From NCBI GenBank assembly GCA_035627375.1, contig DASPLX010000036.1, positions 1 through 64,000 of the forward strand: 64,000 nucleotides of DNA, in the 5' to 3' direction. The stretch is from DASPLX01 sp035627375 (GTDB lineage Bacteria > Pseudomonadota > Gammaproteobacteria > Burkholderiales > Burkholderiaceae_D). Position 1 is the first letter of the stretch. The number at the start of each line of letters is the position of its first letter. A program made the position numbers and the translations under genes. Positions 1 through 8,771 of the stretch are shown in pieces. The notes beneath the pieces are model-generated. The model worked only from the letters and a program-made list of their open reading frames with translations, did not search any database and was not told the DNA's origin.

Positions 1-960
1 GTCGTTGAAGGCGGAGCCGGTCGCGTTCTCGATGGTCGCGCCGTGGGCGATGGTCAGGTTGCTGCGCACCATGCTCTGGCTATTCGAGAATTCCTTGCCG
101 ATTTCCGACCATTGGCCCGGGTTCAGGTTCAAGAGCACGCCCTGCGCCTGGTTGGAGGCGTCGATGGTATCGTTGCCGCCCGCATCCCAGATCGTTTCAT
201 ACACGCTCTTGTCCGCCGCCCATTGATAGACGTCGTTGCCGGTGCGGTAGCTCATGTTGGCGCCGTACATGAATTGGAGCGCCGCGATGTCGTTGACCAT
301 GTAGGTGGTCGGGAGATACGCGCTGCGGACGCCGCTCAGATCGTCGCCGGCGTAGTCGCGATAGCTCATGACGCTGTACTTGAACTGATCTTCGCCAGGT
401 TGCGCCGGCACCGAGCCTTCATGCACGTGATTCAGGCCGAGAGCATGGCCGAGTTCGTGGATGAAGGTATAGAAGCCGTAGCCGCCGACGACCGGAAACT
501 TGTAGGAATTGTAGTTCGGCCCGAACCAGATGTCGCCGCCGTAGGCCGCCGTGGTGGGATAGTAGGCATAGGCGGTCGGCACGGCCCTGCCGTCGTCGGA
601 CTGCCCCCAGCGGATGTCGCCCGCGACGTTGCGCGAATCGGTGACTTCATTGAAGGTGATGTTGCAGACGGAAGAGACCAGCGCCATCGACTTGCGCGCT
701 GCTTCGATCTGTTCCGCCGTGAAGGTCTGGACATTGCCTGGCGCGGAAGCGGCGCCGCGATAGACCGAGTTGGCGGTGGAAAAGCTGGTGGTCAGGACCG
801 TTGTCCCGGTCTTGCTGACGCCGTTGCCCCAGGTGTTGCCGGACAACAGGTTGTCGATGCTGGGATTGCCGCTGCCGTCGGTGACGGCATCGAAAGTGGT
901 GACACCGGAAACGCTCGACCGGATGCCGTTGCCGCCGCCTGCATAGTAACGTACTGTCAT
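1..960 (-). CDS. Serralysin-like M10 zinc metalloprotease, C-terminus beyond the left edge
   Basis: Secreted zinc endopeptidase of the serralysin (M10B) family; 320 N-terminal residues are visible and the frame is still open at base 1. The zinc signature HELGHALGLNH lies at residues 168-178 and the Met-turn SVMSY at 196-200, so the catalytic domain looks complete. From about residue 240 motifs such as GGNDTIDASN mark the start of the calcium-binding beta-roll typical of this family. There is no classical signal peptide, as expected for type I secretion, which family members normally use through C-terminal RTX repeats; those would lie outside the window. The ATG at 960 follows a GAGGAG ribosome-binding site. 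No secretion genes are visible nearby. Confidence 0.9.
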   Translation of the reverse strand, partial: MTVRYYAGGGNGIRSSVSGVTTFDAVTDGSGNPSIDNLLSGNTWGNGVSKTGTTVLTTSFSTANSVYRGAASAPGNVQTFTAEQIEAARKSMALVSSVCNITFNEVTDSRNVAGDIRWGQSDDGRAVPTAYAYYPTTAAYGGDIWFGPNYNSYKFPVVGGYGFYTFIHELGHALGLNHVHEGSVPAQPGEDQFKYSVMSYRDYAGDDLSGVRSAYLPTTYMVNDIAALQFMYGANMSYRTGNDVYQWAADKSVYETIWDAGGNDTIDASNQAQGVLLNLNPGQWSEIGKEFSNSQSMVRSNLTIAHGATIENATGSAFND

Positions 961-1437
961 TTTCTCCTCGCTGATTGGTGATTGTTATTGATGGACTACC
1001 TTGATGCCGTGCTGCAAATTTGGGCATCCTAGCAAGGAGGTTGTTTGTGCGATAGGAAAAACGGCGCATGTTTCGATGCGAAATCGGCATCAGGGAACAA
1101 CTGTTTGCGCTAGATCAATCGGGTTATGGCGACTGATGCGTCGTTGTGGGAGATGCGGCATGGCGCGTGCCGGCGGGCTATGCCAAGCGACGATCAACAG
1201 CTTGGAGGAAATGCGGATGAGGGGCTGATATGGGTGCTCGTGTACAGGTATCAACATAAAGGCATGAACAATTTGACCACGCTCTTTGTCGAACGAGATG
1301 CCTTCCTTATTCTTTCTCTTATCCGCCTGACGTCTACTTACGGATTACCGGAGCGATAGCTGTGCTGCAGTAAGTGTCGGTTCGGCACCTTCTATTGCCG
1401 AGGGCAGCTTTAGATCGTCCTCAGGAAAGAATCCTAG
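961..1437. other. Intergenic region between protease and kaiC, no gene seen
   Basis: This 477-base gap separates the divergently transcribed protease and kaiC-like operon, so it should carry both promoters. Short open frames exist, but none has recognisable protein features. I see no convincing promoter hexamer pair, operator palindrome or RNA structure. Confidence 0.5.
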
Positions 1438-3093
1438 ATGGAACAACTAAGCTCCACCGCTAAGCCGACGTTAGTTCGCATACCTACCGGAATCGTTGGC
1501 TTCGACGAGATTACTGGCGGCGGATTGCCACGCGATCGAAATTCGCTGGTTGTCGGCGGTCCCGGCACTGGGAAAACGGTCTTTTGCTTGCAGGTTCTAG
1601 CCAATAATGCGCGGGACAGAAACATATCTGGAATCTTTGCTGCGTTCGAAGAAAATTCGGACCAGATCATCGCCAATGCATCCAGCTTTGGCTGGGCGCT
1701 CGACAATTTGGTGCAGCAAAACAAGCTGTACTTCATCGACGCCCACCTGACGGCCGACGTGGTCCACAACGGCAATTTCGACTTGACCGGAATGCTGGCA
1801 AGCATCGAAGCGAAAGCCAAGGAGATGGATGCAAAACTGGTCGTCTTCGATTCACTCGATCTTCTGCTAAGCATATTGAACGATAGAATCGCTGAGCGGC
1901 GCGAGTGCTACCGGCTGCGTGATTGGCTAAGGAACAGCGGCCTTACCGGCATCCTGACCGCCCGCGATGACAGCAGTGTCGTTACTTCCTTGCTCACCGA
2001 ATTCTATTCCTTTGCCGAGGCCACGACCTTCATGGCCGATTGCGTGGTTGAATTGAAACAGCGCTTGGTTGAACGCGTGGCGACAAGAAATCTGCACGTC
2101 GTGAAGTTTCGCGGCGCCCAATTCGATGAGAACGAGTACCCTTTCGTCATCTCGTCCGATGGAATCGATGTTGCGAGCCATACCCCGGAAGAGCCCGAGC
2201 AACGGGTTCCCGTTGAACGCGTGTCCTGTGGTATCGAGAGTCTCGACGCGCTTCTGGGCGGCGGCTACTTCCGCGGAGCAAGCACATTGATCACGGGCGC
2301 ACCGGGCACGGCCAAGTCGACATTGGCTGGCGCATTTGCAGAAGCCGCCTGCATGCGAGGTGAGTCGACCCTGTATGTTTCGTTCGACCAGAAAGCCAGT
2401 GCTCTCGTACGCAGCTTGAAGTCGGTTGCCATCGATTTGGCCCCGCATGTCGCGTCAGGCACGCTGGTGATGTATGCGGGGCACACAGCGGTGTGCAAAG
2501 TGGAGGAACATCTCGTCAGGCTGATCAAACTGATGCGACGGCACAATTCGCGCTGCCTGGTGATCGATCCTCTCTCGGCGCCGTTTCGAACAGAAGGGCT
2601 CGTTGCCGGTTTCAGCGTCGCCGAGCAATTAATGCACTTTGCCTGGCTGCGTGGGATCACCGTCGTGTGCACCAGCCTGGCGCGCGGCACCGAACCGCTG
2701 CACGAAGGGTCGGTGGCCCAGATTTCCTCCATCGCCGACACCTGGATCCATCTCTCCTATCTCGTGCAGACAGGAGAATACAACCGGGAGTTAACAGTCA
2801 TCAAATCGCGCGGCACCCGGCATGCCAAGAACGTGCATGAACTGATCCTGTCTGACGACGGCGTGAAGGTGGCAGACGTTTATACAGCCGGAGGCGAAGT
2901 GCTGATGGGATCCATGCGCCACGACATTGAATCCGCCGTCGAACGCAAACAAGATCTGATGCTGGAACTGGAATCGCGTCGCAAAGAGCTCGCGCGGCTC
3001 ATGACAGACCAGTATGCCCTCGAAGAGAAGCTGGCGGCATTGCAAAGAAATCTCAACACGGTTCTGGTCGGAGATAAAGGCCCCGCGATATGA
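1438..3093 (+). CDS. kaiC: KaiC-like double-RecA-domain ATPase
   Basis: KaiC family protein of 551 residues with two tandem RecA/KaiC domains. In CI, Walker A GGPGTGKT is at 40-47, the catalytic pair EE at 71-72 and the Walker B Asp at 138. In CII, Walker A GAPGTAKS is at 287-294 and the Walker B Asp at 377, but the position of the catalytic Glu pair reads D317-Q318. The site matching the cyanobacterial phosphorylated Ser431-Thr432 reads S430-S431 (context QISSIAD). A coiled coil of about 50 residues follows CII (from about 497). KaiC is an ATPase/autokinase that times the cyanobacterial clock; proteobacterial relatives are linked to stress and signalling. The ATG follows AGGAAAG, and the stop overlaps the kaiB start. 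No kaiA is present. Confidence 0.9.
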   Translation: MEQLSSTAKPTLVRIPTGIVGFDEITGGGLPRDRNSLVVGGPGTGKTVFCLQVLANNARDRNISGIFAAFEENSDQIIANASSFGWALDNLVQQNKLYFIDAHLTADVVHNGNFDLTGMLASIEAKAKEMDAKLVVFDSLDLLLSILNDRIAERRECYRLRDWLRNSGLTGILTARDDSSVVTSLLTEFYSFAEATTFMADCVVELKQRLVERVATRNLHVVKFRGAQFDENEYPFVISSDGIDVASHTPEEPEQRVPVERVSCGIESLDALLGGGYFRGASTLITGAPGTAKSTLAGAFAEAACMRGESTLYVSFDQKASALVRSLKSVAIDLAPHVASGTLVMYAGHTAVCKVEEHLVRLIKLMRRHNSRCLVIDPLSAPFRTEGLVAGFSVAEQLMHFAWLRGITVVCTSLARGTEPLHEGSVAQISSIADTWIHLSYLVQTGEYNRELTVIKSRGTRHAKNVHELILSDDGVKVADVYTAGGEVLMGSMRHDIESAVERKQDLMLELESRRKELARLMTDQYALEEKLAALQRNLNTVLVGDKGPAI

Positions 3094-3422
3094 AACCGGC
3101 ATTGGCGAAAGGGGCATCATCGACAGGCACTGAAAAGAGTTGCTCCATCGTGCTCCGCCTCTATATCGCAGACGGATCGCTCGCCTCGACTCGGGCACAG
3201 GCCAATTTAATGGCCTTTTGCGAACAGCAGGCAACTGGCCGTTTCAAGGTGGAGGTGGTCGATATCCTGCGTGAGCCCTTGCGCGCCCTGAGCGAAGGTG
3301 TCCTAGTGACGCCGACTCTGGTCAGATTGTCGCCGCTGCCGACCGTAAAGATCGTAGGCGATCTGAGTGATCAGGCGACAATCTTTAGCGCCTTGGGCCT
3401 GGTGGACGTGAGATCGACATGA
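3090..3422 (+). CDS. kaiB: KaiB-like protein
   Basis: A 110-residue protein of the KaiB (thioredoxin-like, fold-switching) family. Recognisable features are LRLYIADGS at about 22-30, the segment VEVVDIL, the conserved TPTLV and the C-terminal IVGDLSD. KaiB binds KaiC in cyanobacteria, so a partnership with the adjacent KaiC-like protein is expected. About 15 residues at the N-terminus extend beyond the usual KaiB start. The ATG overlaps the kaiC stop (ATGA), and its own stop overlaps the next gene by the same arrangement, so all three genes appear translationally coupled. Confidence 0.87.
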   Translation: MKPALAKGASSTGTEKSCSIVLRLYIADGSLASTRAQANLMAFCEQQATGRFKVEVVDILREPLRALSEGVLVTPTLVRLSPLPTVKIVGDLSDQATIFSALGLVDVRST

Positions 3423-5683
3423 AAAAATCGAAGACCGGCGCTGACATTGCGGCACGCGCGCAGGCGGGACTACCGCTGCGCAGCAGCGATGAATTATTCA
3501 CTGCGCTGATCGAGAATGCCTTTGACATCATCATCATCGTCAATATGGATGGAATGATTTGTTATGCCAATCCGTCGGTTGAGCGTGTGCTCGGTTATCG
3601 CCCGTCGGATCTGGTCGGAGAGAAGCTCCCGGCACTCGTTCATCCCAATGATGTCTCGAAAGTGGAAACCTTCCTCGAAAGGGTCAAGTCGGGCGATCCT
3701 GGGATTCTGAGGGATCCCCTGCAAATCGAAACTCGCGTTCGTCACAAGAACGAATCGTGGCGCGTTCTCGAAAGCGTGCTGAAAACGCTCGATACGCCAT
3801 CAGTCATGGGAATAGTCGTCAATTCGCGTGATATCAGCGATCGCAAACTGGCGGAAGCTTTGCGTGTCGGACAAAATCGTGTTCTGGAAATGATTGCGGC
3901 GGATGCTCCGCTACCCGACATATTGGGAAGCCTGGCGCAGATGATCGAATTGCAATCCGAGGGCATGTTGTGTTCGATCGTGTTGCTGGATGAGGATGGG
4001 ACCCATGTGCTGCACGGCGCAGCCCCCAGTCTGCCGCAAGATTTCGTCGACGCCATCGATGGCGAGGTCGTCGATCCGAGAGGCGGTTCTTGCGGTAATG
4101 CCTTGTTCCGAGGCGAGCAGGTCGTCATTACCGACATCCAGTCGGATCCTCTATGGGAAGATTATCGTGAGCTTGCCGACCGCCATGGTCTGCGCGTGTG
4201 TTGGTCAACTCCGATTATTTCGCGTCAGGGGCGGCCTCTGGGTAGCTTTGCCATGTATTACCGCGAAATGCGCGAGCCGAGCCGCTTCGAAAAGCGGCTG
4301 ATCGAAATCGGCACGCGTATTGCCGGCATTGCCATTGAACGAAAACAAGCAGAATTGCATATTCGGTTCATGGCCCACCATGATGAGCTGACCGGGCTCC
4401 CCAATCGCACAAAGTTGCATGCCGATTTGGCGCACGTCATTGAACAAGCCGGGCGTGACCGACATATGGCGGCGCTGCTCTTCATCGATCTCGATCGCTT
4501 CAAGCATGTCAACGACTCGCTCGGCCACGAGATCGGCGACCGGTTATTGCAGGCAGTTGCCGGTCGGCTGCAACACTGTTTGCGAACCGGCGACAGCGTA
4601 GCCCGCCTGGGCGGAGATGAGTTCGTCATCTGTCTGCCGAAACTACATGGCAGCAACGAGGCGCGGGTGGTGGCAAACAAGGTGCTCGATGCATTAAGCC
4701 AGGTATTTGTGGTCGATGGGAACGAGTTGCAGATTGGCAGCAGCGTCGGCATCAGTTTGTACCCTGGCGACGGCCAGGATGTCGACACGTTGCTGCGTGC
4801 TGCCGATGCCGCAATGTACCATGCGAAGGAAAACGGACGCGGGCACTACCAATTCTTCAGTCTTGACCTCCATGCAGCCATGTCGAAGCGCCTGACACTG
4901 ACGAATCGGTTGAGTCATGCGCTTCCGCGTCGCGAATTCACCTTGAATTACCAACCTCAGGTGGACATGGAATGCGGCCGAATAATCGGCGCCGAGGCAT
5001 TGATCCGCTGGCCGCAATCGACAGGCGACGTGGTTTTGCCTGCCGAGTTCATTCCCCTTGCGGAACAGAACGGTTTCATTCAATCGATCGGCGAATGGGT
5101 GCTCGACGAGGCCTGCGCCCAGCTCAAACGCTGGCACGATAGCGGCCATCCGTATCTCAGGATGGCCGTCAATCTGTCGGTATACCAAATGCAGCAGATG
5201 GACTTTGGAAAGCGCGTTGAACAGCTGCTGAACGAGAAAAGTCTTTCCGCGTCCTCGCTGGACCTCGAAATTACCGAAAGCGTTTTGATGCAGCCGAACG
5301 AAGAAAATCGTGCCACCCTGGCACAATTGAGCGCGATGGGCATTCACTTGCTCATTGACGACTTCGGGACGGGATATTCAAACCTGGGTTATCTGCGGAG
5401 TTTTCCGATTGATACTCTCAAGATTGATCAGTCGTTTGTGCGCGGCATCGGAACGGACAACAACGATACGGCCATCATCGATGCGATCATTTCGATAGCG
5501 CATAGCCTGCATCTGAACATCATTGCCGAAGGAGTCGAAACGGCCGCGCAGTCGGTGTTTCTGCAACAGCGCGGCTGTAAAGCAGGTCAAGGTTATTACT
5601 ATGGCGAACCGCTCACAGCGGACGCTTTTTCGGAACGCCTGTTGTTGGGCATGAATGGGCGCCGGCTTGATAGTTCGATTTAA
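3419..5683 (+). CDS. PAS-GAF-GGDEF-EAL cyclic-di-GMP signalling protein
   Basis: A 754-residue bifunctional c-di-GMP enzyme. A PAS domain spans roughly 24-145 and a GAF domain roughly 150-305, then GGDEF and EAL domains. The diguanylate cyclase signature GGDEF is intact at 398-402, with an RTGD product-inhibition (RxxD) site five residues before it. The phosphodiesterase motif EAL is intact at 526-528, and the later motifs LEITES, DDFGTGYS, LKIDQSFV and AEGVET are all present, so both activities are possible. No transmembrane segment is visible, so it should be cytosolic. It overlaps kaiB by four bases and is the last gene of the unit. This suggests that the KaiBC-like pair feeds into c-di-GMP turnover, which is an inference from context. 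Confidence 0.93.
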   Translation: MKKSKTGADIAARAQAGLPLRSSDELFTALIENAFDIIIIVNMDGMICYANPSVERVLGYRPSDLVGEKLPALVHPNDVSKVETFLERVKSGDPGILRDPLQIETRVRHKNESWRVLESVLKTLDTPSVMGIVVNSRDISDRKLAEALRVGQNRVLEMIAADAPLPDILGSLAQMIELQSEGMLCSIVLLDEDGTHVLHGAAPSLPQDFVDAIDGEVVDPRGGSCGNALFRGEQVVITDIQSDPLWEDYRELADRHGLRVCWSTPIISRQGRPLGSFAMYYREMREPSRFEKRLIEIGTRIAGIAIERKQAELHIRFMAHHDELTGLPNRTKLHADLAHVIEQAGRDRHMAALLFIDLDRFKHVNDSLGHEIGDRLLQAVAGRLQHCLRTGDSVARLGGDEFVICLPKLHGSNEARVVANKVLDALSQVFVVDGNELQIGSSVGISLYPGDGQDVDTLLRAADAAMYHAKENGRGHYQFFSLDLHAAMSKRLTLTNRLSHALPRREFTLNYQPQVDMECGRIIGAEALIRWPQSTGDVVLPAEFIPLAEQNGFIQSIGEWVLDEACAQLKRWHDSGHPYLRMAVNLSVYQMQQMDFGKRVEQLLNEKSLSASSLDLEITESVLMQPNEENRATLAQLSAMGIHLLIDDFGTGYSNLGYLRSFPIDTLKIDQSFVRGIGTDNNDTAIIDAIISIAHSLHLNIIAEGVETAAQSVFLQQRGCKAGQGYYYGEPLTADAFSERLLLGMNGRRLDSSI

Positions 5684-6064
5684 GAGCGCCAATAAAGGCG
5701 GTCGCCATTGACGTGCCTGGCCTGGAATGTCCGCTTTCGAGTGGCATGATGAATCGCGGAATGTCCGCTTCCGGGGGATTGTTCCCGATGGTCAGGTGTA
5801 CAAGTTGTGATTTGATCTGACAGGATGTGTCAGATCGTGAGTTTCCGAATTCGACCCCTTTCGGACGCTCGACTTTCCCACATCCGAGGGCAGCTTGCCG
5901 AGGCACAGCGGTCATTCAGCGATGCGCTCGTCGGGGTATTCCCGCTCGTTACCCGAATACACTTGGTCTCTGCACACCTCAATCCGATTGTGAAAAGCTA
6001 CCGGTTATGCGCTCGGAGAAATCCTTGCTCGGCAGGATCCACCGGAGGGCATAGAGGCCCGACG
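5684..6064. other. Gene-free stretch between c-di-GMP operon and LysE remnant
   Basis: About 380 bases without a supportable gene. It holds a short direct repeat, annotated separately, and otherwise only overlapping open frames lacking family features. It may be decayed sequence, since the next feature is a pseudogene. Confidence 0.4.
5724..5773. repeat. Short direct repeat pair, GGAATGTCCGCTT(T/C)CG
   Basis: Two near-identical 16-base copies start at 5724 and 5758, 34 bases apart, differing at one base. They follow the stop codon of the GGDEF-EAL gene. They could be a remnant of a dispersed repeat or coincidental; no terminator is formed. Confidence 0.45.
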
Positions 6065-6453
6065 TCAATGCGAGGACGACGCAACCAGCTTGATTCCAAG
6101 GGCAACAAAGACGCCACCTGTAAGTCGATCCAGCGTCTTCGATGCTGATGACGACGCAAGAATCTGTCCAGTGGGGCGATGGCGACAAGCAAGACGCTGA
6201 ACCGGACAAGTGTCAGCAGGACTTGAAGGCAAGCGAGGAAAAAGCAATAGTTTGCTGCACTGATACCTGCTGGCACGAACTGATGCCGCCGCTCCCCATG
6301 CCAAACACCCAATGCTATGCCAACAGCCGCCATTGCCCCTGATCGGCGTCCGTTTGCCGTCACCGCTCGCAATGCGATGGCTGTATCCACACCGGGAGTA
6401 ACGCTCAAAATGGAGACAGCGCCGATGAAGGCGGCAGGCAACGAAAAGATCAA
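6065..6453 (-). pseudogene. Decayed LysE/RhtB-family amino-acid exporter
   Basis: The reverse strand encodes the LysE-family N-terminus (motif SVTPGVDTAIALR, then a Gly-rich turn GIALG), which jumps directly into the C-terminal part FVPAGIS. About 90 residues that should lie between them are missing. Near 6140-6165 the family similarity moves to another frame, which then carries the typical end LDRLTGGVFVALG. An internal deletion plus a frameshift make a functional transporter implausible. LysE proteins are inner-membrane exporters of basic amino acids, homoserine or threonine. The original start is uncertain; a TTG at 6453 is the nearest in-frame candidate. Confidence 0.75.
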
Positions 6454-6530
6454 TCATACGGCGACACTTATATAAGAAGCCCGCAGCCCCCGCCACGACA
6501 ACCTGTTGATGCTTCCCGACTCAGTCGCTG

Positions 6531-7733
6531 TCATGCACCTATGTGCTTCAAAGCGGCGCCGATGTCTTCGCACAGATCTGCCGGCGCTTCCAGGCCGATG
6601 TGGAACCGGACCAAACGCCCTTCGTCCGGTTGGATTGGCAGCGCGCGCAGATGATGCGGAATCGCCGGCATCACCAAGCTCTCGTATCCACCCCAGCTGG
6701 TTCCCAAGCCGAAAAGCTGAAATGAATTGATGAATTTCTCAAAGGCTGCCTCACTGCATGATTGCAACTCAACGGTGAATGGGCCGGGCGCCCCGGTGAA
6801 ATGTTTCTTCCATAGGGCATGGCCTGGGTTAGCCGGCAAGGCCGGAAAGAGGACTCGTTTAATCTGAGGCAACTTCTCCAGCCACGTGGCAACCTGGATG
6901 GCGCTCGCGGCGTGTTTTTGCATGCGTAGATGGAGCGTTCGCATCCCTCGCAGTGCAAGCCAGCAGGAGTCTGCTGAAACATGGGTCCCATTGCGGTCGC
7001 ACCAGGTTCGCGTCGACTGCAGGGCTTCGTACGAGCCTGTCATCAGGCCCAGCATCACATCGGAATGCCCGTTGATGTACTTCGTCGCCGCATGGATCGA
7101 AATGGCGATTCCGAGCTTATGGGCATCGAAGAAGATAGGTGTTCCCCAAGTCGAGTCACATGCCACCGGAATCTTGCGCTCGGCAGCGATGGCGCATACC
7201 GCTGCGACATCAATCATGCGCATCGTCAGCGATGACGGGACTTCGATAAAGATAAGCGAGGTGCTGGCGGTCAGCTTTTGCACCAGTGCCTCGGGACTGT
7301 CAAAATAGTCCACCCGACACTGCAAGGGTTCAAGAACCTTTTCGCAGAGTGTCTGCGTAGGCCCGTACACGCCTTCTTGCACCAAAATCTGCCCGCCGAC
7401 TCGCGCATGGGCGCCGATCACGGCTGCGATTGCACTCAACCCGGAGGGCGTGGCGATACAAGTTTCAGCATTGCACAGCTTTGCCATTGCGTTCTGAAGC
7501 TCGAAGTTCGTCGAAGTGCCGGAGCGGCCGTAGCGTGGCGATTCGAATACGACGCCCTTGTACGACTGCTTGAACTCGTTCAATGTCTGAAACACTGCGG
7601 TCGATGCGCGCACGAGAGGCGGATTGACGGAGTTCGACGCGATGCTTGATTGCCGCCCGACATGCGCGAGAGCAGTGTCAATCTCCCAAGTGTCCACGGG
7701 TGCTTCAGGATGGTTTTGAAGATCTTCAGTCAT
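6531..7733 (-). CDS. metC: Cystathionine beta-lyase (Cys/Met metabolism PLP enzyme)
   Basis: A 400-residue PLP-dependent enzyme of the cystathionine gamma-synthase/beta-lyase family, cytosolic. The PLP lysine is K218 in the context ATKYINGHSDVMLG, which is characteristic of MetC-type beta-lyases, and the cofactor-ring Asp is D193 in CDSTWGTP. The predicted reaction splits cystathionine to homocysteine, pyruvate and ammonia in methionine synthesis. The ATG at 7733 is chosen because family similarity begins there and a GGAAA lies upstream; an in-frame ATG 24 bases earlier is a weaker alternative. The divergent AraC remnant may once have been its regulator. Cystathionine gamma-lyase or another family activity cannot be excluded. 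Confidence 0.88.
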   Translation of the reverse strand: MTEDLQNHPEAPVDTWEIDTALAHVGRQSSIASNSVNPPLVRASTAVFQTLNEFKQSYKGVVFESPRYGRSGTSTNFELQNAMAKLCNAETCIATPSGLSAIAAVIGAHARVGGQILVQEGVYGPTQTLCEKVLEPLQCRVDYFDSPEALVQKLTASTSLIFIEVPSSLTMRMIDVAAVCAIAAERKIPVACDSTWGTPIFFDAHKLGIAISIHAATKYINGHSDVMLGLMTGSYEALQSTRTWCDRNGTHVSADSCWLALRGMRTLHLRMQKHAASAIQVATWLEKLPQIKRVLFPALPANPGHALWKKHFTGAPGPFTVELQSCSEAAFEKFINSFQLFGLGTSWGGYESLVMPAIPHHLRALPIQPDEGRLVRFHIGLEAPADLCEDIGAALKHIGA

Positions 7734-7879
7734 TGCTTGTAGTTTCCAATGCATGGGATGGCTAAGGGATGCAAAAGGGTATTGAAATGGAGCGCTTCCT
7801 CCACTGATCACCCTGAAGTGTAGGGACGTTAAAATTGGCCGTCTCGCGCTAACCTGACAAAAGGTGTAGAGTTTCTGCC

Positions 7880-8032
7880 ATGGCAGCGCAAGCAACAAAC
7901 AAGCACGAAGATTTCCACGACCTGCCACAACTACTGGTTGCAATGGAGAACATGTGGCCATCGGGTACCTCTACCGGATGGCATTCGCACCCGAGAGGGC
8001 AGCTCCTCCATGCAATTAAAGGCGTGATGTGA
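7880..8032 (+). pseudogene. Remnant of an AraC-family regulator N-terminus
   Basis: A 50-residue frame starting with ATG contains GWHSHPRGQLLHAIKGVM immediately before a TGA. This matches the cupin-type sensory domain at the start of many AraC-family regulators, in which a His pair and RxQLL are usual. The rest of the cupin and the entire helix-turn-helix domain are absent downstream, so this is a 3'-truncated remnant. It is divergent from metC, the usual placement for a local regulator. The remainder of the gap (7734-7879 and 8033-8138) shows no other gene. Confidence 0.6.
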
Positions 8033-8138
8033 GATCAACGCGAGAGACGAGCGACTCGTTGTAGACCGACGAGCCATGAATGACCGCTCATTGCTAAATA
8101 GCCGGCAGCAACGCTACGAGTAGTGAAGGTCCTACAGA

Positions 8139-8771
8139 TTATTTCCGCTTCACGACAATGCCGTCGGCCAGCCGGATGATCGCCTGGGAACGTTCAAGCC
8201 GCGCAAGCGCCCGGTAAAGCGCCTCATGCGTCAGCCCGATCTCCGCCCCGAATTGCTTGAGCGTTCCTTCCGTCTTCCAAAAGCCGCTTTCGTCGCATCG
8301 AAGAAGCAAGGCTTGGCGCACCCTTTCCGTTGCAGAGCGAATCTGCCTGAGCGTCAGGCGAGTGCGCAAGCCTTGCACTTGCCTGGCGAGTCTTCCCGCG
8401 AATTGCCAAAGATCCTCCGGGTTCCGGTTGAATTCGGCAATCAACGCTTTCTTTCCATAAATGAGCACGACGCTGTCGCCGAGCGCTATCGCATCGCAGT
8501 GGTAGGAAGACGAGAACAGCGATGCTTCCGCGAAGAATTCTCCCGGCGAGATCGTGTGCAGGGCCACCTCGCTGCCGGAGGGCGTCACGCGTACCAGGCG
8601 CATGCGCCCGGCGAGCAGATAAAACAGACCGATCGAGGCGTCGCCTTGCCTGAACAACGCGGTACCCGCACGCAGATCGCGCCTGGTCGGGACGACACTG
8701 CCTATGGCGCGTTCGTCCGACAGTGCGGTCTCCGTCGTGTCCGAAGCCGATGACTGATTATCCGGTTTCAT
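8139..8771 (-). CDS. Crp/Fnr-family transcriptional regulator
   Basis: A 210-residue regulator with an N-terminal cyclic-nucleotide-binding-like beta-barrel (about 40-130; motif ALFRQGD and a Gly-rich turn LLAGRMRLV) and a C-terminal winged helix (about 150-205; recognition region GLTHEALYRALARLE). The N-terminal Cys cluster that holds the Fe-S cluster in FNR is absent, so direct oxygen sensing of that type is unlikely. The start at 8771 lies inside a perfect palindrome, and longer in-frame starts would run into the divergent gene. No clear Shine-Dalgarno is seen. It probably controls itself and the divergent periplasmic-protein gene. The effector is unknown. Confidence 0.88.
   Translation of the reverse strand: MKPDNQSSASDTTETALSDERAIGSVVPTRRDLRAGTALFRQGDASIGLFYLLAGRMRLVRVTPSGSEVALHTISPGEFFAEASLFSSSYHCDAIALGDSVVLIYGKKALIAEFNRNPEDLWQFAGRLARQVQGLRTRLTLRQIRSATERVRQALLLRCDESGFWKTEGTLKQFGAEIGLTHEALYRALARLERSQAIIRLADGIVVKRK

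Noticed and set aside
3090..3422. Reading the KaiB-like protein as a generic thioredoxin
   Set aside because: It lacks a CxxC active site, while the TPTLV and GDLSD segments and the position after kaiC match KaiB.
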